A stretch of 64,000 nt of DNA from Streptomyces sp. NBC_01446 (GTDB taxonomy: Bacteria > Actinomycetota > Actinomycetes > Streptomycetales > Streptomycetaceae): contig NZ_JAPEPO010000002.1 in the NCBI RefSeq assembly GCF_026340095.1, forward strand, positions 682,001-746,000. The letters are read 5' to 3'. Position 1 is the first letter of the stretch; the number at the start of each line of letters is the position of its first letter. Below the pieces are notes generated by a model. That model saw only the letters and a program-made list of their open reading frames with translations, searched no databases and was not told the DNA's origin. This document shows, piece after piece, positions 17,104 through 26,035 of this stretch. The translations under genes were made by a program, and so were the position numbers.

Positions 17104-17805
17104 TCAGGGCGTGACGGCCCGGCCGGTGCCCGGGAGGTCGGGGTCGAGGTCCGGGTGGCGGGGCATGCCGACCAGCGCGCATTGCACGGACACCACACCC
17201 GGCACGGCCCGTGCGAGGCGAGTGGCAAGTGGGATGAGAGCGGTTTCGTGGACCCGGCCGGCAAGCGTGACGACACCGTCGTGGACCTCGACCCCGATCG
17301 CTGCCGTATGGGTGCCGAAGAGCCGAACGACGACATCGCGCCGCACCTCCTCGACGATGGCATCGTCGTCCCGCAGGAAGACCTTGAGCAGGTCGGAGCG
17401 GCTGACGATGCCCTCCAGGGTCCCATCGCCGCCGACGACCGGCAGCCGCTTGACCTGGTTGCGTGCCATGACGCGTGCGGCGTGGGCAAGGGTGGCGTCG
17501 GGCGCCACGGTGACGGCAGGGGCGGTCATCAGCTCCCCCGCAGTCAAAGCGTCCGCCTTGCGGACATCCGCGAGATCCTGCACCTGCCCGTAGCGGCCGA
17601 CATCTCCTCCGCTGTATTCCTCCTTGGGCAGCAGATCGGCCTCGGAGACAACGCCGACGACATGTGCGGCGTCATCCAGCACCGGGAGCGCGCTCACCCG
17701 CCACTCGCGTATGGCCTTGACTATGTCCTTGAAGGCCGCGCCTGACTGCAGTGCGACGACCCGGTGCGTCATCACGTCGTTCACAAGGGTCGGAGTGCCG
17801 TTCAT
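17104..17805 (-). CDS. CBS-pair plus BON domain protein (copy 2)
   Basis: 233 aa from ATG 17805 with GGAGG 6 nt upstream. It has the same architecture as its neighbours: VNDVMTHRVVALQSG and GVVSEADLLPKEEYS (CBS1), LMTAPAVTVAPDATL and GIVSRSDLLKVFLRDDD (CBS2), then BON (IGVEVHDGVVTLAGRV). The frame stays open far upstream, but that extension is the mirror of copy 3. It is convergent with copy 1 and divergent from copy 3. Confidence 0.93.
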   Translation of the reverse strand: MNGTPTLVNDVMTHRVVALQSGAAFKDIVKAIREWRVSALPVLDDAAHVVGVVSEADLLPKEEYSGGDVGRYGQVQDLADVRKADALTAGELMTAPAVTVAPDATLAHAARVMARNQVKRLPVVGGDGTLEGIVSRSDLLKVFLRDDDAIVEEVRRDVVVRLFGTHTAAIGVEVHDGVVTLAGRVHETALIPLATRLARAVPGVVSVQCALVGMPRHPDLDPDLPGTGRAVTP

Positions 17806-17974
17806 GGCATCCTCCAGGGCTCGGGTGCCGTCTCGGACACCTTCAGGCTGCGGCCTCGGACCCGTCCTGGGCATGGGCCGAGTGGGCCCGACACACTCGA
17901 CCGCCGGCCCTGCCTCAAGCGCGACCGGCTCCCACTGACACCGCCCACGTCGGCCGCCTGAAACCGTACGGCCC

Positions 17975-18001
17975 GACCGAGGGGCCAGGTGGCCCCTGGT
18001 C
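17975..18001. promoter_or_regulatory. Palindrome between divergent CBS-BON genes
   Basis: AGGGGCC-AGGT-GGCCCCT (17980-17997) is extended by outer GACC/GGTC arms. It lies in the 258-bp spacer between CBS copies 2 and 3, about 63 bp from the copy 3 start, and resembles a DevR-type box; an mRNA hairpin is the alternative. Confidence 0.4.
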
Positions 18002-18063
18002 AGCCCTCTCTCACCGGCACAGGCTGGAATCGGCAGGACCGACGCAGACCTTACGGAGTCATC

Positions 18064-18714
18064 ATGTACGGCACCCCGCACATCGTCAGCGATGTCATGA
18101 CCCACACGGTTGCCGCCGTCGGCCGACGGGCCGCCTTCAAGGAGATCGTGCAGCTGATGCAGGACTGGCAGATCAGCGCCCTCCCTGTGATCGAGGGCGA
18201 GGGACGAGTGGTCGGCGTGGTCTCCGAGGCCGACCTGCTGCCCAAGGAGGAACTCAGGGACAACCCCGACGCTGCCTACCTCCAGATGCGTCAGCCGGTC
18301 GACGTGGCGAAGGCCGACGCTCTCAGCGCAGGGGACCTCATGTCCTCCCCCGCCGTCACGATCGGTGCCGACGCCACGCTCGCCGAGGCCGCGCGCACCA
18401 TGGCACGAGAAGGGGTCAAGCGGATGCCCGTGGTGGACGACGTAGGCATGCTGGCGGGCGTCGTCAGCCGGGCTGACCTGCTCAAGGTCTTCCTGCGCGG
18501 GGACGACAAGATCGCCGAGGAGGTCCGGCGCGAGATCGTGGCCTCCCACTTCCCGCCTCCGTCGGTCATTCAAGTAGAGGTGCACGACGGAGTGGCCACC
18601 CTGACGGGCCGCATCCACGACACCGCCATGGTCCCCATCGCAGCGCGCCTGGTGCGGTCCGTCGAAGGAGTCGTCGACGTGCAGTTCGACCTCGCGCGCG
18701 AAAACGCTCAGTAG
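18064..18714 (+). CDS. CBS-pair plus BON domain protein (copy 3)
   Basis: 216 aa from ATG 18064. CBS1 (VSDVMTHTVAAVGRRAAF, GVVSEADLLPKEEL), CBS2 (LMSSPAVTIGADATL, GVVSRADLLKVFLRGDD) and BON (IQVEVHDGVATLTGRI) are all complete. The nicotinate phosphoribosyltransferase gene follows after 15 bp, suggesting co-transcription and a link between adenylate/NADH sensing and NAD salvage; that link is inference. Confidence 0.93.
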   Translation: MYGTPHIVSDVMTHTVAAVGRRAAFKEIVQLMQDWQISALPVIEGEGRVVGVVSEADLLPKEELRDNPDAAYLQMRQPVDVAKADALSAGDLMSSPAVTIGADATLAEAARTMAREGVKRMPVVDDVGMLAGVVSRADLLKVFLRGDDKIAEEVRREIVASHFPPPSVIQVEVHDGVATLTGRIHDTAMVPIAARLVRSVEGVVDVQFDLARENAQ

Positions 18715-18729
18715 CCGGCGGCGATAACC

Positions 18730-20448
18730 ATGTCCGACGTCACCACCACCGATCTCTACGAAGTGACCATGGCCCTGTCCTACCTTCGCGAGGACATGCG
18801 GGCCCCGGCCACCTTCAGCCTCTTCGTCCGCGACCTTCCACCTGGCCGGGGCTTCCTGGTCGCGGCGGGCCTGGAGCCCGCACTGGACTTCCTCTCCGAA
18901 TACCGCGTCGAACGCGAAGACGTCGAAGAGTTCGCCGCCGCGTTGCACCGCCCGGTGCGGGACCTGGAACCTCTCCTCGGCCTCGCCTTCGACGGTGAGG
19001 TACGAGCCGTACCCGAAGGCCACGCGATATTCGCCGGCGAGCCGTTGCTCGAGGTGACCGCGTCACTCCCGCAGGCCCAGCTCGTCGAGACCTACCTGCT
19101 CAACCAGCTCTGCCACCAGACGGTGGTGGCATCCAAAGCGGCGCGCTGCGTCCTGGCGGCCGCCGGACGGCCGGTGGTGGACTTCGCTCTGCGCCGCACG
19201 CACGGCCCTTGGGCGGGCAGGCAGGCGGCCCGTCTTGGAGCCATGGTCGGCTTTGCGGGAACCAGCAACGTGGCCGCGGCCACATCCCTCGGCATCCCGG
19301 CTTCAGGGACCATGGCGCACTCCTACATCGAGACCTTCGAAAGTGAAGACGAGGCGTTCCGAGCCTTCGCGCGCTGCCACCCCGGCCCCCTCACCTTCCT
19401 CGTGGACACCTACGACACCGAGGCGGGCGTAAGGGTCGCGGCTCGTGTTCTGAACGACCTTCGGCGCGGCCCCGGCTGCGCGATCCGCCTGGACAGCGGC
19501 GACCTCGGCGCCCTCTCGCGCCGGTCACGAGCCATCCTGGACGATGCCGGACTACCCGACGTGCGCATCGTGGCCAGCGGCGGGCTCGACGAGTACGGCG
19601 TGGCCCGACTCGTGGACGCTGGTGCCCCGATCGACGTGTTCGCGGTGGGCACCCGCGTCGGCGTCGCCGCGGACGCCCCGTACCTGGACTCCGCATACAA
19701 GCTCGTCGAGTACGACGGCCACCCCGTGATGAAGCTGTCCCCGGCGAAGGTCACGGCCCCGGGCCGTAAACAGGTCTACCGGCGCGCCGGGCAACCGGAC
19801 GTCGTCGCTCTGTCGTGGGAGGAACCACCGGACTCGGCACGGCCACTGCTGCGCACGGTGATGCGTGGCGGTCGGCGAACGGGACCGCCGGACCGCTGGC
19901 AGGACGCGCGCGAACGGTTCCCCGAGGACATCGACGCGCTGCCGGCGTCGGCCCGGCGGATCCACGACCCCGAACCGGTGACCGCAAACCGGTCCAGGGC
20001 ACTGCAGGAACTCACCATGAGGGTCCGCTCGGACATTGAGGCCAGGATTCCCTCAAGAAGCGTCGCCGCGCCGCCGCAGCAAGGGGGTGAGGCAGCAGTG
20101 ACCACGCCCGCATCCACGCGGGAAAGCGACCTTGCGGCGCCGAGGACCGACCCGACGCCGAGCGGCACCACCGTGTACGCCCGTACGGGCGACGAGATCG
20201 TCGTACGCGGCACCACGGCCGGGGTTGTCACGCGGGACGGCGAAGTCGTCGGCGTTCACCACCGCGACGGCAGCCCGCCCTACGACGTGCGCTGGGCAGA
20301 GGATGGGCGGGTGACCCTGTACTTTCCCGGGCCGGATGCCTATGTCCGCCACCTGACGCATGAGCCGGTCTCCAGGGACACGGTCACCGACGTGCCGTCG
20401 GCTCCCGTCACACCTCAGGCGGGGGACGGCCATGTCCGGTCCGAGTGA
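18730..20448 (+). CDS. pncB: Nicotinate phosphoribosyltransferase fused to a DUF1918 domain
   Basis: 572 aa. Residues 1-440 are a nicotinate phosphoribosyltransferase (NAD salvage: nicotinate plus PRPP gives nicotinate mononucleotide): TDLYEVTMALSYL, the FALRRTHGPWAGRQAARLG loop with the modifiable His, FAGTSNVAAATSLGIP, GTMAHSYIE, IRLDSGDLGALSRRSR and AVGTRVGVAADAP. After a linker (about 440-480), residues 487-545 read GDEIVVRGTTAGVV ... GSPPYDVRWAEDGRVTLYFPGPDAYVRHL, a complete DUF1918 domain that normally stands alone. A GTG at 20098 could allow separate initiation of the DUF part, but the frame is continuous and has no stop. Confidence 0.92.
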   Translation: MSDVTTTDLYEVTMALSYLREDMRAPATFSLFVRDLPPGRGFLVAAGLEPALDFLSEYRVEREDVEEFAAALHRPVRDLEPLLGLAFDGEVRAVPEGHAIFAGEPLLEVTASLPQAQLVETYLLNQLCHQTVVASKAARCVLAAAGRPVVDFALRRTHGPWAGRQAARLGAMVGFAGTSNVAAATSLGIPASGTMAHSYIETFESEDEAFRAFARCHPGPLTFLVDTYDTEAGVRVAARVLNDLRRGPGCAIRLDSGDLGALSRRSRAILDDAGLPDVRIVASGGLDEYGVARLVDAGAPIDVFAVGTRVGVAADAPYLDSAYKLVEYDGHPVMKLSPAKVTAPGRKQVYRRAGQPDVVALSWEEPPDSARPLLRTVMRGGRRTGPPDRWQDARERFPEDIDALPASARRIHDPEPVTANRSRALQELTMRVRSDIEARIPSRSVAAPPQQGGEAAVTTPASTRESDLAAPRTDPTPSGTTVYARTGDEIVVRGTTAGVVTRDGEVVGVHHRDGSPPYDVRWAEDGRVTLYFPGPDAYVRHLTHEPVSRDTVTDVPSAPVTPQAGDGHVRSE

Positions 20449-20529
20449 ACACCGGCCGATTCTCGTCGTATTGCCCTGCATGAGCGTCGCCGGACCGTCA
20501 TGAAAGCCGCTCACGCAAGTGAACGGGAA

Positions 20530-20562
20530 GGCCGTATGGGCCCGAGTCCGGCCCATACGGCC
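20530..20562 (+). terminator. 12-bp perfect hairpin downstream of pncB
   Basis: GGCCGTATGGGC (20530-20541) pairs perfectly with 20551-20562 around a 9-nt loop, 80 bp after the pncB stop and before the convergent GH65 remnant. It is a probable bidirectional terminator. Confidence 0.65.
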
Positions 20563-20679
20563 CTGCCACGCTGCGGCATGCGGAGCACAAGCTGGAAGCG
20601 GAATGCGGACCGAGGTGCTCGGCCGGTGATCTGCTGCTGGTACGGCAGTCTCCCCGGCCGCGGTCGGCACACCCGGCAT

Positions 20680-20976
20680 TGAAGGCAAGCGGGTGTCCGG
20701 GGAGAGCCAGGTCCCGGTGTCCGTACGGAAGCGGAGTCGTAGCCAGTTGGGGAGGTTGACCATGTCTTCGTTCTCGACCCTGCGGCCGGCCACGTCCGAG
20801 GTGAGCCGGTTGTAGCAGCCGGCTGCGTACGTGCCCGGGTAGTGGACGGCGTCGGCGGCGCATTCCGGTGCTGCTCCGCGGGTCGCGAAATAGCCGTTGC
20901 CGAGGGTGCACAGCGACTCACGCAGCCGTTCCTGGGCGGGATCGTAGCCCTCGTACTCCAGCGTCCAGTCCCGCAT
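20680..20976 (-). pseudogene. GH65 disaccharide phosphorylase, N-terminal fragment only
   Basis: ATG 20976 overlaps the end of the beta-phosphoglucomutase gene and starts a GH65 (trehalose/maltose/kojibiose phosphorylase) N-terminus: WTLEYEGYDPAQERLRESL, TLGNGYFATRGAAPE, HYPGTYAAGCYNRL and VENEDMVNLPNWL. Homology ends after about 100 of roughly 780 residues at WLSPDTRLPS, and the remaining frame is unrelated. The catalytic domain is gone, so phosphorolysis from this locus is lost. Confidence 0.85.
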
Positions 20977-20978
20977 CG

Positions 20979-21725
20979 TCAGCCCTCCCCCAGCAGTTCG
21001 CCGAGGTCGTCGACCACCAGATCCGCGCCGTGCTTCAGCAGCGCGCCCCGGGTGTCGGGGGTGCGAGCGCGGTCCACCCCCACGACCAGGCCGAAGCCGC
21101 CGCGCCGTCCGGCCTCGACTCCGGCCAGTGCGTCTTCGACGACGGCGGCCCGTCGAGCGGGGACGCCCAAGCGGCGCGCCGCCTCCAGGAAGAGCGCGGG
21201 ATCGGGTTTCCCCAGCAGGGCAAGTCGTCCTGCCTCCGTTCCGTCCACCAGGACGTCGAAGAGGTCGCGCACGCCCGCGCGCTCGAGGAGTTCCCCGGCG
21301 TGCCGGGAGGCCGAGGCGGCGGCCAGCGGCATCCCGGCGGACCGCAGGGTCCGCACCAGCCGGACCGTGCCCGGACAGGCGTCGATGCCCTCGGCGCGCA
21401 GCCGCTCGGTGAAGAGCACTTCCTTGTGGGCGGCGACGGCCTGGATCTCCGTATCGGACGGGTGGAACCCCCGGGCACGGAGGAACGCGGCGGCTCCGTC
21501 GAGGCGTGATTTGCCGTCGACGTACCGCAGATAGTCGTCGCTCATGTCGCAGGGCGCCTGTCCCTGCGGGTCCCGGGCGTGGAGGAAGCTGTCGAAGGCC
21601 GTCTTCCACGTGGCGGCGTGCACCCGGGCGGAGTCCGTGACGACACCGTCGGTGTCGAAGACCACGGCTGTCGTACCTCGCAACGCACGGGGTACGGCGG
21701 CCGTTCCTCTCCGTTCAGCACTCAT
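20979..21725 (-). CDS. Beta-phosphoglucomutase-family HAD hydrolase
   Basis: 248 aa from ATG 21725. HAD motifs: FDTDGVVTDSARVH (D24 nucleophile, D26 acid/base), a helical cap, the ASASRHAGELLERAG loop, LGKPDPALFLEAA (Lys) and VVEDALAGVEAGRRGG (metal Asp). It interconverts beta-glucose-1-phosphate and glucose-6-phosphate. It is normally coupled to a GH65 phosphorylase that supplies the substrate; here that partner survives only as a stub overlapping its stop codon, so the enzyme may now lack its pathway. Confidence 0.9.
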   Translation of the reverse strand: MSAERRGTAAVPRALRGTTAVVFDTDGVVTDSARVHAATWKTAFDSFLHARDPQGQAPCDMSDDYLRYVDGKSRLDGAAAFLRARGFHPSDTEIQAVAAHKEVLFTERLRAEGIDACPGTVRLVRTLRSAGMPLAAASASRHAGELLERAGVRDLFDVLVDGTEAGRLALLGKPDPALFLEAARRLGVPARRAAVVEDALAGVEAGRRGGFGLVVGVDRARTPDTRGALLKHGADLVVDDLGELLGEG

Positions 21726-21804
21726 CGTTCGCCGGCCATCGCGTTGGCATTGTGCCGGGCGTCGTGTCCGTCATCGCGGTGAACTCCTTCGCAGGGAAGA
21801 GGCC

Positions 21805-24189
21805 TTATGCGCTCCAGGCCCAGTCGGCGACCTCGGGCAGGTCGGTTCCGTGCTCGCGGATCCATGCGTGGTGCCGGGTGCGGGCGTCGGCCATGCGCTG
21901 GCGTACGGCGGCGGCCCGGACCCCGAGGCCGGGAACGCGGTCGATGACGTCCATCACCAGGCGGTAGCGGTCCAAGTCATTGCGGACGACCATGTCGAAC
22001 GGCGTCGTGGTCGTGCCCATTTCCTTGTAGCCGCGGACATGGAGGTTGCCGTGTCCGGTGCGGCGGTAGGCGAGACGGTGGATCAGCCAGGGGTAGCCGT
22101 GATAGGCGAAGATCACGGGCTTGTCCGTCGTGAACAGCCCGTCGTACTCGTAGTCGCTCATCCCGTGGGGATGTTCCTCGCGGGGCAGAAGACGGGTCAT
22201 GTCGACCACGTTGACGACCCGGACGGCCAGTTCGGGCAGGTGGCGCCGCAGCAGGTCGGACGCCGCCAGGATCTCCTGGGTGGGGACGTCGCCCGCGCAG
22301 GCGAGGACGACATCGGGTTCGCGTTCCCCGTCGGCGGACCCCGCCCAGTCCCAGATTCCGGCGCCGCGGGCGCAGTGGGCGCGGGCCTGGTCCATGGAGA
22401 GCCAGTCGAAGCAGGGCTGTTTGCCCGCGACGACGACGTTGACGTAGTCACGGCTGCGCAGGACATGGTCCGCGACGGACAGCAGCGTGTTGGCGTCGGG
22501 CGGCAGGTACACCCGTACGACCTCGGGGCTCTTGTTGAGGACGTGATCCACGAAGCCGGGGTCCTGGTGCGAGAACCCGTTGTGGTCCTGCCGCCAGACG
22601 TGCGAGGTCAGCAGGTAGTTGAGGGAGGCGATCGGGGCGCGCCACTTCAGTGCCCGAGAGGTCCTGAGCCACTTGATGTGCTGGTTCACCATCGAGTCGA
22701 CGATGTGGACGAACGCCTCGTAGCACGAGAACAGTCCGTGCCGGCCGGTGAGGAGGTAACCCTCCAGCCAGCCCTGACAGAGGTGTTCGGAGAGGATCTC
22801 CATGACGCGGCCGTGTCGGTCCAGGTGCTCGTCCACCGGGAGGGTCTGGGCCTGCCAGGCTTTGCCACTGGCCTGGTAGACGGCGTCCAGTCGGTTGGAG
22901 GCGGTCTCGTCGGGCCCGACCAGGCGGAAGTCACGGCGGCCGGAGGTGTCCTCCATGATCCGTTCGAGGAGGCTGCCCAGGACGCGGGTGGGTTCGTGCT
23001 GGGTGGCGCCCGGCTTGTCTACGGGGACGGCGAAGCCGTCGAGGGGCGGGATCGGCAGATCGCGTACGAGACGGCCGCCGTTGGCGTGCAACGTGGCACC
23101 GAGGCGGTGGTCCCCCTCGGGAACGCACGCAAGGACGTCCGCGCTGGGCCGCCCCGCTGAGTCGAAGAGTTCCTCGGGGTGGTAGGAGCGCAGCCAGGCC
23201 TCCAACTGCCGCAGGTGATCCGGGTTTTCGCGTACGCCGGCCAGGGGGACCTGGTGGGCCCGCCAAGTCCCCTCGACGGGCACGCCGTCGACCTCGGCGG
23301 GTCCCGTCCAGCCCTTCGGCGTACGCAGCACGATCACGGGCCAGCGCACCCGCTCGGCCACGCCGCCCTCGCGGGCCGTGCGCTGCATCAGCTCGATGCG
23401 GTCCAGCGCCCGGTCGAGGGCGCCGGCCATCGCGCGGTGAACCTCGTGCGGGTCGTCGCCGGTCACATGGATCGGCTCGTGCCCGTATCCCCGCAACAGC
23501 TCGTCGAGTTCGGGCTCGGGGATGCGGGACAGTACGGTCGGGTTGGCGATCTTGTAGCCGTTGAGATGGAGGATCGGCAGGACGGCGCCGTCGTGGACCG
23601 GGTCGAGGAACTTGTTCGAGTGCCAGGACGCGGCGAGCGGACCGGTCTCCGCCTCCCCGTCGCCGATCACGCAGGCGACCAGCAGGTTCGGATTGTCGAA
23701 GGCGGCGCCATAGGCGTGAGCGAGTGAGTAGCCGAGTTCACCGCCTTCGTGGATCGACCCGGGCGTCTCGGGCGCCACGTGGCTGGGCACGCCGCCCGGG
23801 AACGAGAACTGCCTGAAGAGGCGCTCCATGCCCGTCGCGTCACGCGTGACGTCCGCGTAGGTCTCGCTGTAGCTGCCCTCCAGCCAGGAGTTCGCGAGGA
23901 CCGCGGGACCGCCGTGGCCCGGTCCCCACACGCACAGCGCTTCGAGGTCACGGGCTTTGATGACGCGGTTGAGGTGGGTGTGGACGAGGTTGAGGCCGGG
24001 CGACGTTCCCCAGTGGCCGAGCAGGCGCGGCTTGATGTGGGCGGGTGTCAGGGGCTCGGCGAGCAGCGGATTGGCCATGAGGTAGATCTGGCCGACGGCA
24101 ACGTAGTTCGCGGCCCGCCAGTGGGCGTCCAGGGTGCGTAGTTCGTCGTCGGTCAGTACCGTGCTGTCCTGGTGTTCGACCTTGGGCAT
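21805..24189 (-). CDS. xfp: Xylulose-5-phosphate/fructose-6-phosphate phosphoketolase
   Basis: 794 aa, the normal family length, from ATG 24189 (ACGGAG upstream). The TPP-dependent enzyme cleaves xylulose-5-P or fructose-6-P with phosphate to acetyl-phosphate. Seen: LLGHWGTSPGLNLVHTHLNR, GPGHGGPAVLANSWLEGSY, the TPP-binding VIGDGEAETGPLAASWHSN, LHLNGYKIANPTVL, and the C-terminal YHGYPWLIHRLAYRR and TTPFDMVVRNDLDR. It is divergent from a polyphosphate kinase gene, with only 48 bp between starts, so both share a regulatory region. It fits an energy-limited or hypoxic metabolism cluster. Confidence 0.97.
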   Translation of the reverse strand: MPKVEHQDSTVLTDDELRTLDAHWRAANYVAVGQIYLMANPLLAEPLTPAHIKPRLLGHWGTSPGLNLVHTHLNRVIKARDLEALCVWGPGHGGPAVLANSWLEGSYSETYADVTRDATGMERLFRQFSFPGGVPSHVAPETPGSIHEGGELGYSLAHAYGAAFDNPNLLVACVIGDGEAETGPLAASWHSNKFLDPVHDGAVLPILHLNGYKIANPTVLSRIPEPELDELLRGYGHEPIHVTGDDPHEVHRAMAGALDRALDRIELMQRTAREGGVAERVRWPVIVLRTPKGWTGPAEVDGVPVEGTWRAHQVPLAGVRENPDHLRQLEAWLRSYHPEELFDSAGRPSADVLACVPEGDHRLGATLHANGGRLVRDLPIPPLDGFAVPVDKPGATQHEPTRVLGSLLERIMEDTSGRRDFRLVGPDETASNRLDAVYQASGKAWQAQTLPVDEHLDRHGRVMEILSEHLCQGWLEGYLLTGRHGLFSCYEAFVHIVDSMVNQHIKWLRTSRALKWRAPIASLNYLLTSHVWRQDHNGFSHQDPGFVDHVLNKSPEVVRVYLPPDANTLLSVADHVLRSRDYVNVVVAGKQPCFDWLSMDQARAHCARGAGIWDWAGSADGEREPDVVLACAGDVPTQEILAASDLLRRHLPELAVRVVNVVDMTRLLPREEHPHGMSDYEYDGLFTTDKPVIFAYHGYPWLIHRLAYRRTGHGNLHVRGYKEMGTTTTPFDMVVRNDLDRYRLVMDVIDRVPGLGVRAAAVRQRMADARTRHHAWIREHGTDLPEVADWAWSA

Positions 24190-24237
24190 GGTGGCTCCGT
24201 AAGTCATCGGGGCAAGTCATCGGGCGGAGGAGGCGGC

Positions 24238-25041
24238 ATGGCCGGCGAGAAGACCGCGAAGGTGCCGCGCGCGGCATACGAACAGGAGCTGCTGCGTCTT
24301 CAGACGGAGCTGGTGAAGCTTCAGGAGTGGGTGCGCACCGAGGGCGCCCGGCTGGTGGTCGTCTTCGAAGGGCGGGACGCGGCAGGCAAGGGCGGCACCA
24401 TCAAGCGGGTCTCCGAACACCTCAACCCTCGCGTCGCCCGGACCGTGGCGCTGCCCAAGCCGACCGAGCGCGAACGCGGCCAGTGGTACTTCCAGCGTTA
24501 CGTCGAGCAGCTGCCGGCTGCCGGGGAGATCGCGTTGTTCGACCGGAGCTGGTACAACCGCGCCGGTGTCGAGCATGTGATGGGCTTCTGCACCAAGGAG
24601 GAGTACCAACTTTTCCTCCGCCAATGCCCCGTCTTCGAGCGCATGCTCATCGAGGACGGCGTCCTGCTGCGCAAGTACTGGTTCTCGGTGAGCGACGCCG
24701 TTCAGCAGGAGCGCTTCAGCCGCCGGCTGGAGGATCCGACGCGGCGATGGAAGCTTTCCCCGATGGATCTTGAGTCGATCACCCGTTGGGAGGCCTACTC
24801 CCGGGCCAAGGACCAGATGCTGGTGCACACCGACACCTCGGACGCGCCGTGGTTCGTGGTGGAGAGTGATGACAAGCGCAGGGCGCGACTGAACATGATC
24901 GCCCACCTCTTGGACTCCGTGCCCTACCACGAGGTGCCCCCTCCGGTGCTCGAGCTGCCGCCCCGGCCCCCGTCGACCGGCTACGAACGCCCACCGCGTG
25001 ACCTGCAGACATACGTCCCCGACCACGCGGCGGGTCTCTGA
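24238..25041 (+). CDS. ppk2: Polyphosphate kinase 2 family protein
   Basis: 267 aa from ATG 24238 after GGAGGAGG. The PPK2 P-loop fold shows Walker A FEGRDAAGKGGTIKR, then LPKPTERERGQWYFQRYV, Walker B IALFDRSWYNRAGVEHVMGF and the lid region PTRRWKLSPMDLES. It transfers phosphate between polyphosphate and nucleotides (often GDP/ADP to GTP/ATP). A C-terminal Pro-rich tail (PPPVLELPPRPPS) matches actinobacterial members. It is divergent from xfp. Confidence 0.95.
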   Translation: MAGEKTAKVPRAAYEQELLRLQTELVKLQEWVRTEGARLVVVFEGRDAAGKGGTIKRVSEHLNPRVARTVALPKPTERERGQWYFQRYVEQLPAAGEIALFDRSWYNRAGVEHVMGFCTKEEYQLFLRQCPVFERMLIEDGVLLRKYWFSVSDAVQQERFSRRLEDPTRRWKLSPMDLESITRWEAYSRAKDQMLVHTDTSDAPWFVVESDDKRRARLNMIAHLLDSVPYHEVPPPVLELPPRPPSTGYERPPRDLQTYVPDHAAGL

Positions 25042-25054
25042 GCCGGCCACGCGC

Positions 25055-25945
25055 TCAGCCCCACTGCGGAACGACTGCGACGGGACAACGCGAATGGTGC
25101 AGGGCCGTGTGCGCGACCTGACCGAGCTGAAGACCGAGGTGGCCCCGGCGCCGCAAGGCACCGACAACCAGCAGGTCGGCCCGCATCGAGGCATCCAGCA
25201 GCACCCTGCGGGCGGGCCCCTCGGCAGTCCGTCGACGCACTTCCACCGACGGGTACTCCGCCGCGAACTCGCTCAGCGCCGACTCCAGGATCTCCACCGC
25301 CCGCTCCTCGTGCAAACGGGCGGGTTCTCCCGCAAGCAGCGGGTGCTCGACCGACTCGTACGCCGGGCAGCGCCAGGCCCGCACCGCGTCGAGAGTGGCT
25401 CCACGGCGTTGTGCCTCCTGGAAGGCGAAGCGCACGGCCTCCGAGTTCTGCTGCTCCTCGCCGACTCCGAGAGCGATCGTGTGCAGCATCCCGGTCCTGG
25501 CCTGGTTGTCGTGACTGCCGCGCAGCACGAACACGGGGCAGTCGGCGCGGGCGGCCACCGCGAGGCAGACCGAGCCGAGCAGCAGCTCGGCGACACCACT
25601 GCGGCCACGCGATCCGAGGACCAGGGCACAGGCATTCCGCCCCTCGTGCAGGAGAGCACTGACCGCATCTTCGGGCAGCACCTCGGTGGCGACCTTCAGA
25701 CCGCTGTCACGGTGGTGGGCACGCCGCGCCGCGGTATCAAGAATGTCGTCGGCCAGCACCTGTTCCGAAGACCTGCCGAGGGTCTCGGCGAGCGCCGCTC
25801 CCTCATAGCGCTCCCACAGCGACGCGTACACCAGCCGCAGCGGCACCCCACGCAGGACGGCCTCGTCCGCCGCCCAGTCCACCGCGCGCATGCTCGACTC
25901 GGAGCCGTCGACACCCACGACCAGGGGGAGCTCCACGGCCTTCAC
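25055..25945 (-). CDS. Tandem universal stress protein (two USP domains)
   Basis: 296 aa from GTG 25945. Domain 1 (about 6-150) has VVGVDGSESSMRAVDWA and an ATP-binding loop GSRGRSGVAELLLGSV. Domain 2 (about 155-294) is weaker at its start, and its nucleotide loop reads GALRRRGHLGLQLGQVAHT. Two-domain USPs of this kind belong to DosR/OsdR-type dormancy regulons. It is convergent with ppk2, 13 bp apart. The start codon has only a weak ribosome site. Confidence 0.93.
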   Translation of the reverse strand: MKAVELPLVVGVDGSESSMRAVDWAADEAVLRGVPLRLVYASLWERYEGAALAETLGRSSEQVLADDILDTAARRAHHRDSGLKVATEVLPEDAVSALLHEGRNACALVLGSRGRSGVAELLLGSVCLAVAARADCPVFVLRGSHDNQARTGMLHTIALGVGEEQQNSEAVRFAFQEAQRRGATLDAVRAWRCPAYESVEHPLLAGEPARLHEERAVEILESALSEFAAEYPSVEVRRRTAEGPARRVLLDASMRADLLVVGALRRRGHLGLQLGQVAHTALHHSRCPVAVVPQWG

Positions 25946-26035
25946 CTACCTTCACCGTCGTTTTCGGAGTCGGTCAGCGCCACGACGCAAGCCCACACCG
26001 GCGCTGTTCTCACCAGAATCACTTCTCCCAGGTGA

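Noticed and set aside
17806..19023. A minus-strand extension making CBS copy 2 appear as a 639-residue protein.
   Set aside because: The extra sequence is the mirror of CBS copy 3 and pncB, with no coding character; ATG 17805 has a ribosome site.
20053..21609. A 518-codon minus-strand frame joining the GH65 stub with sequences on both sides.
   Set aside because: Only 20680-20976 has GH65 homology; the rest is the mirror of pncB or the mutase in another frame.
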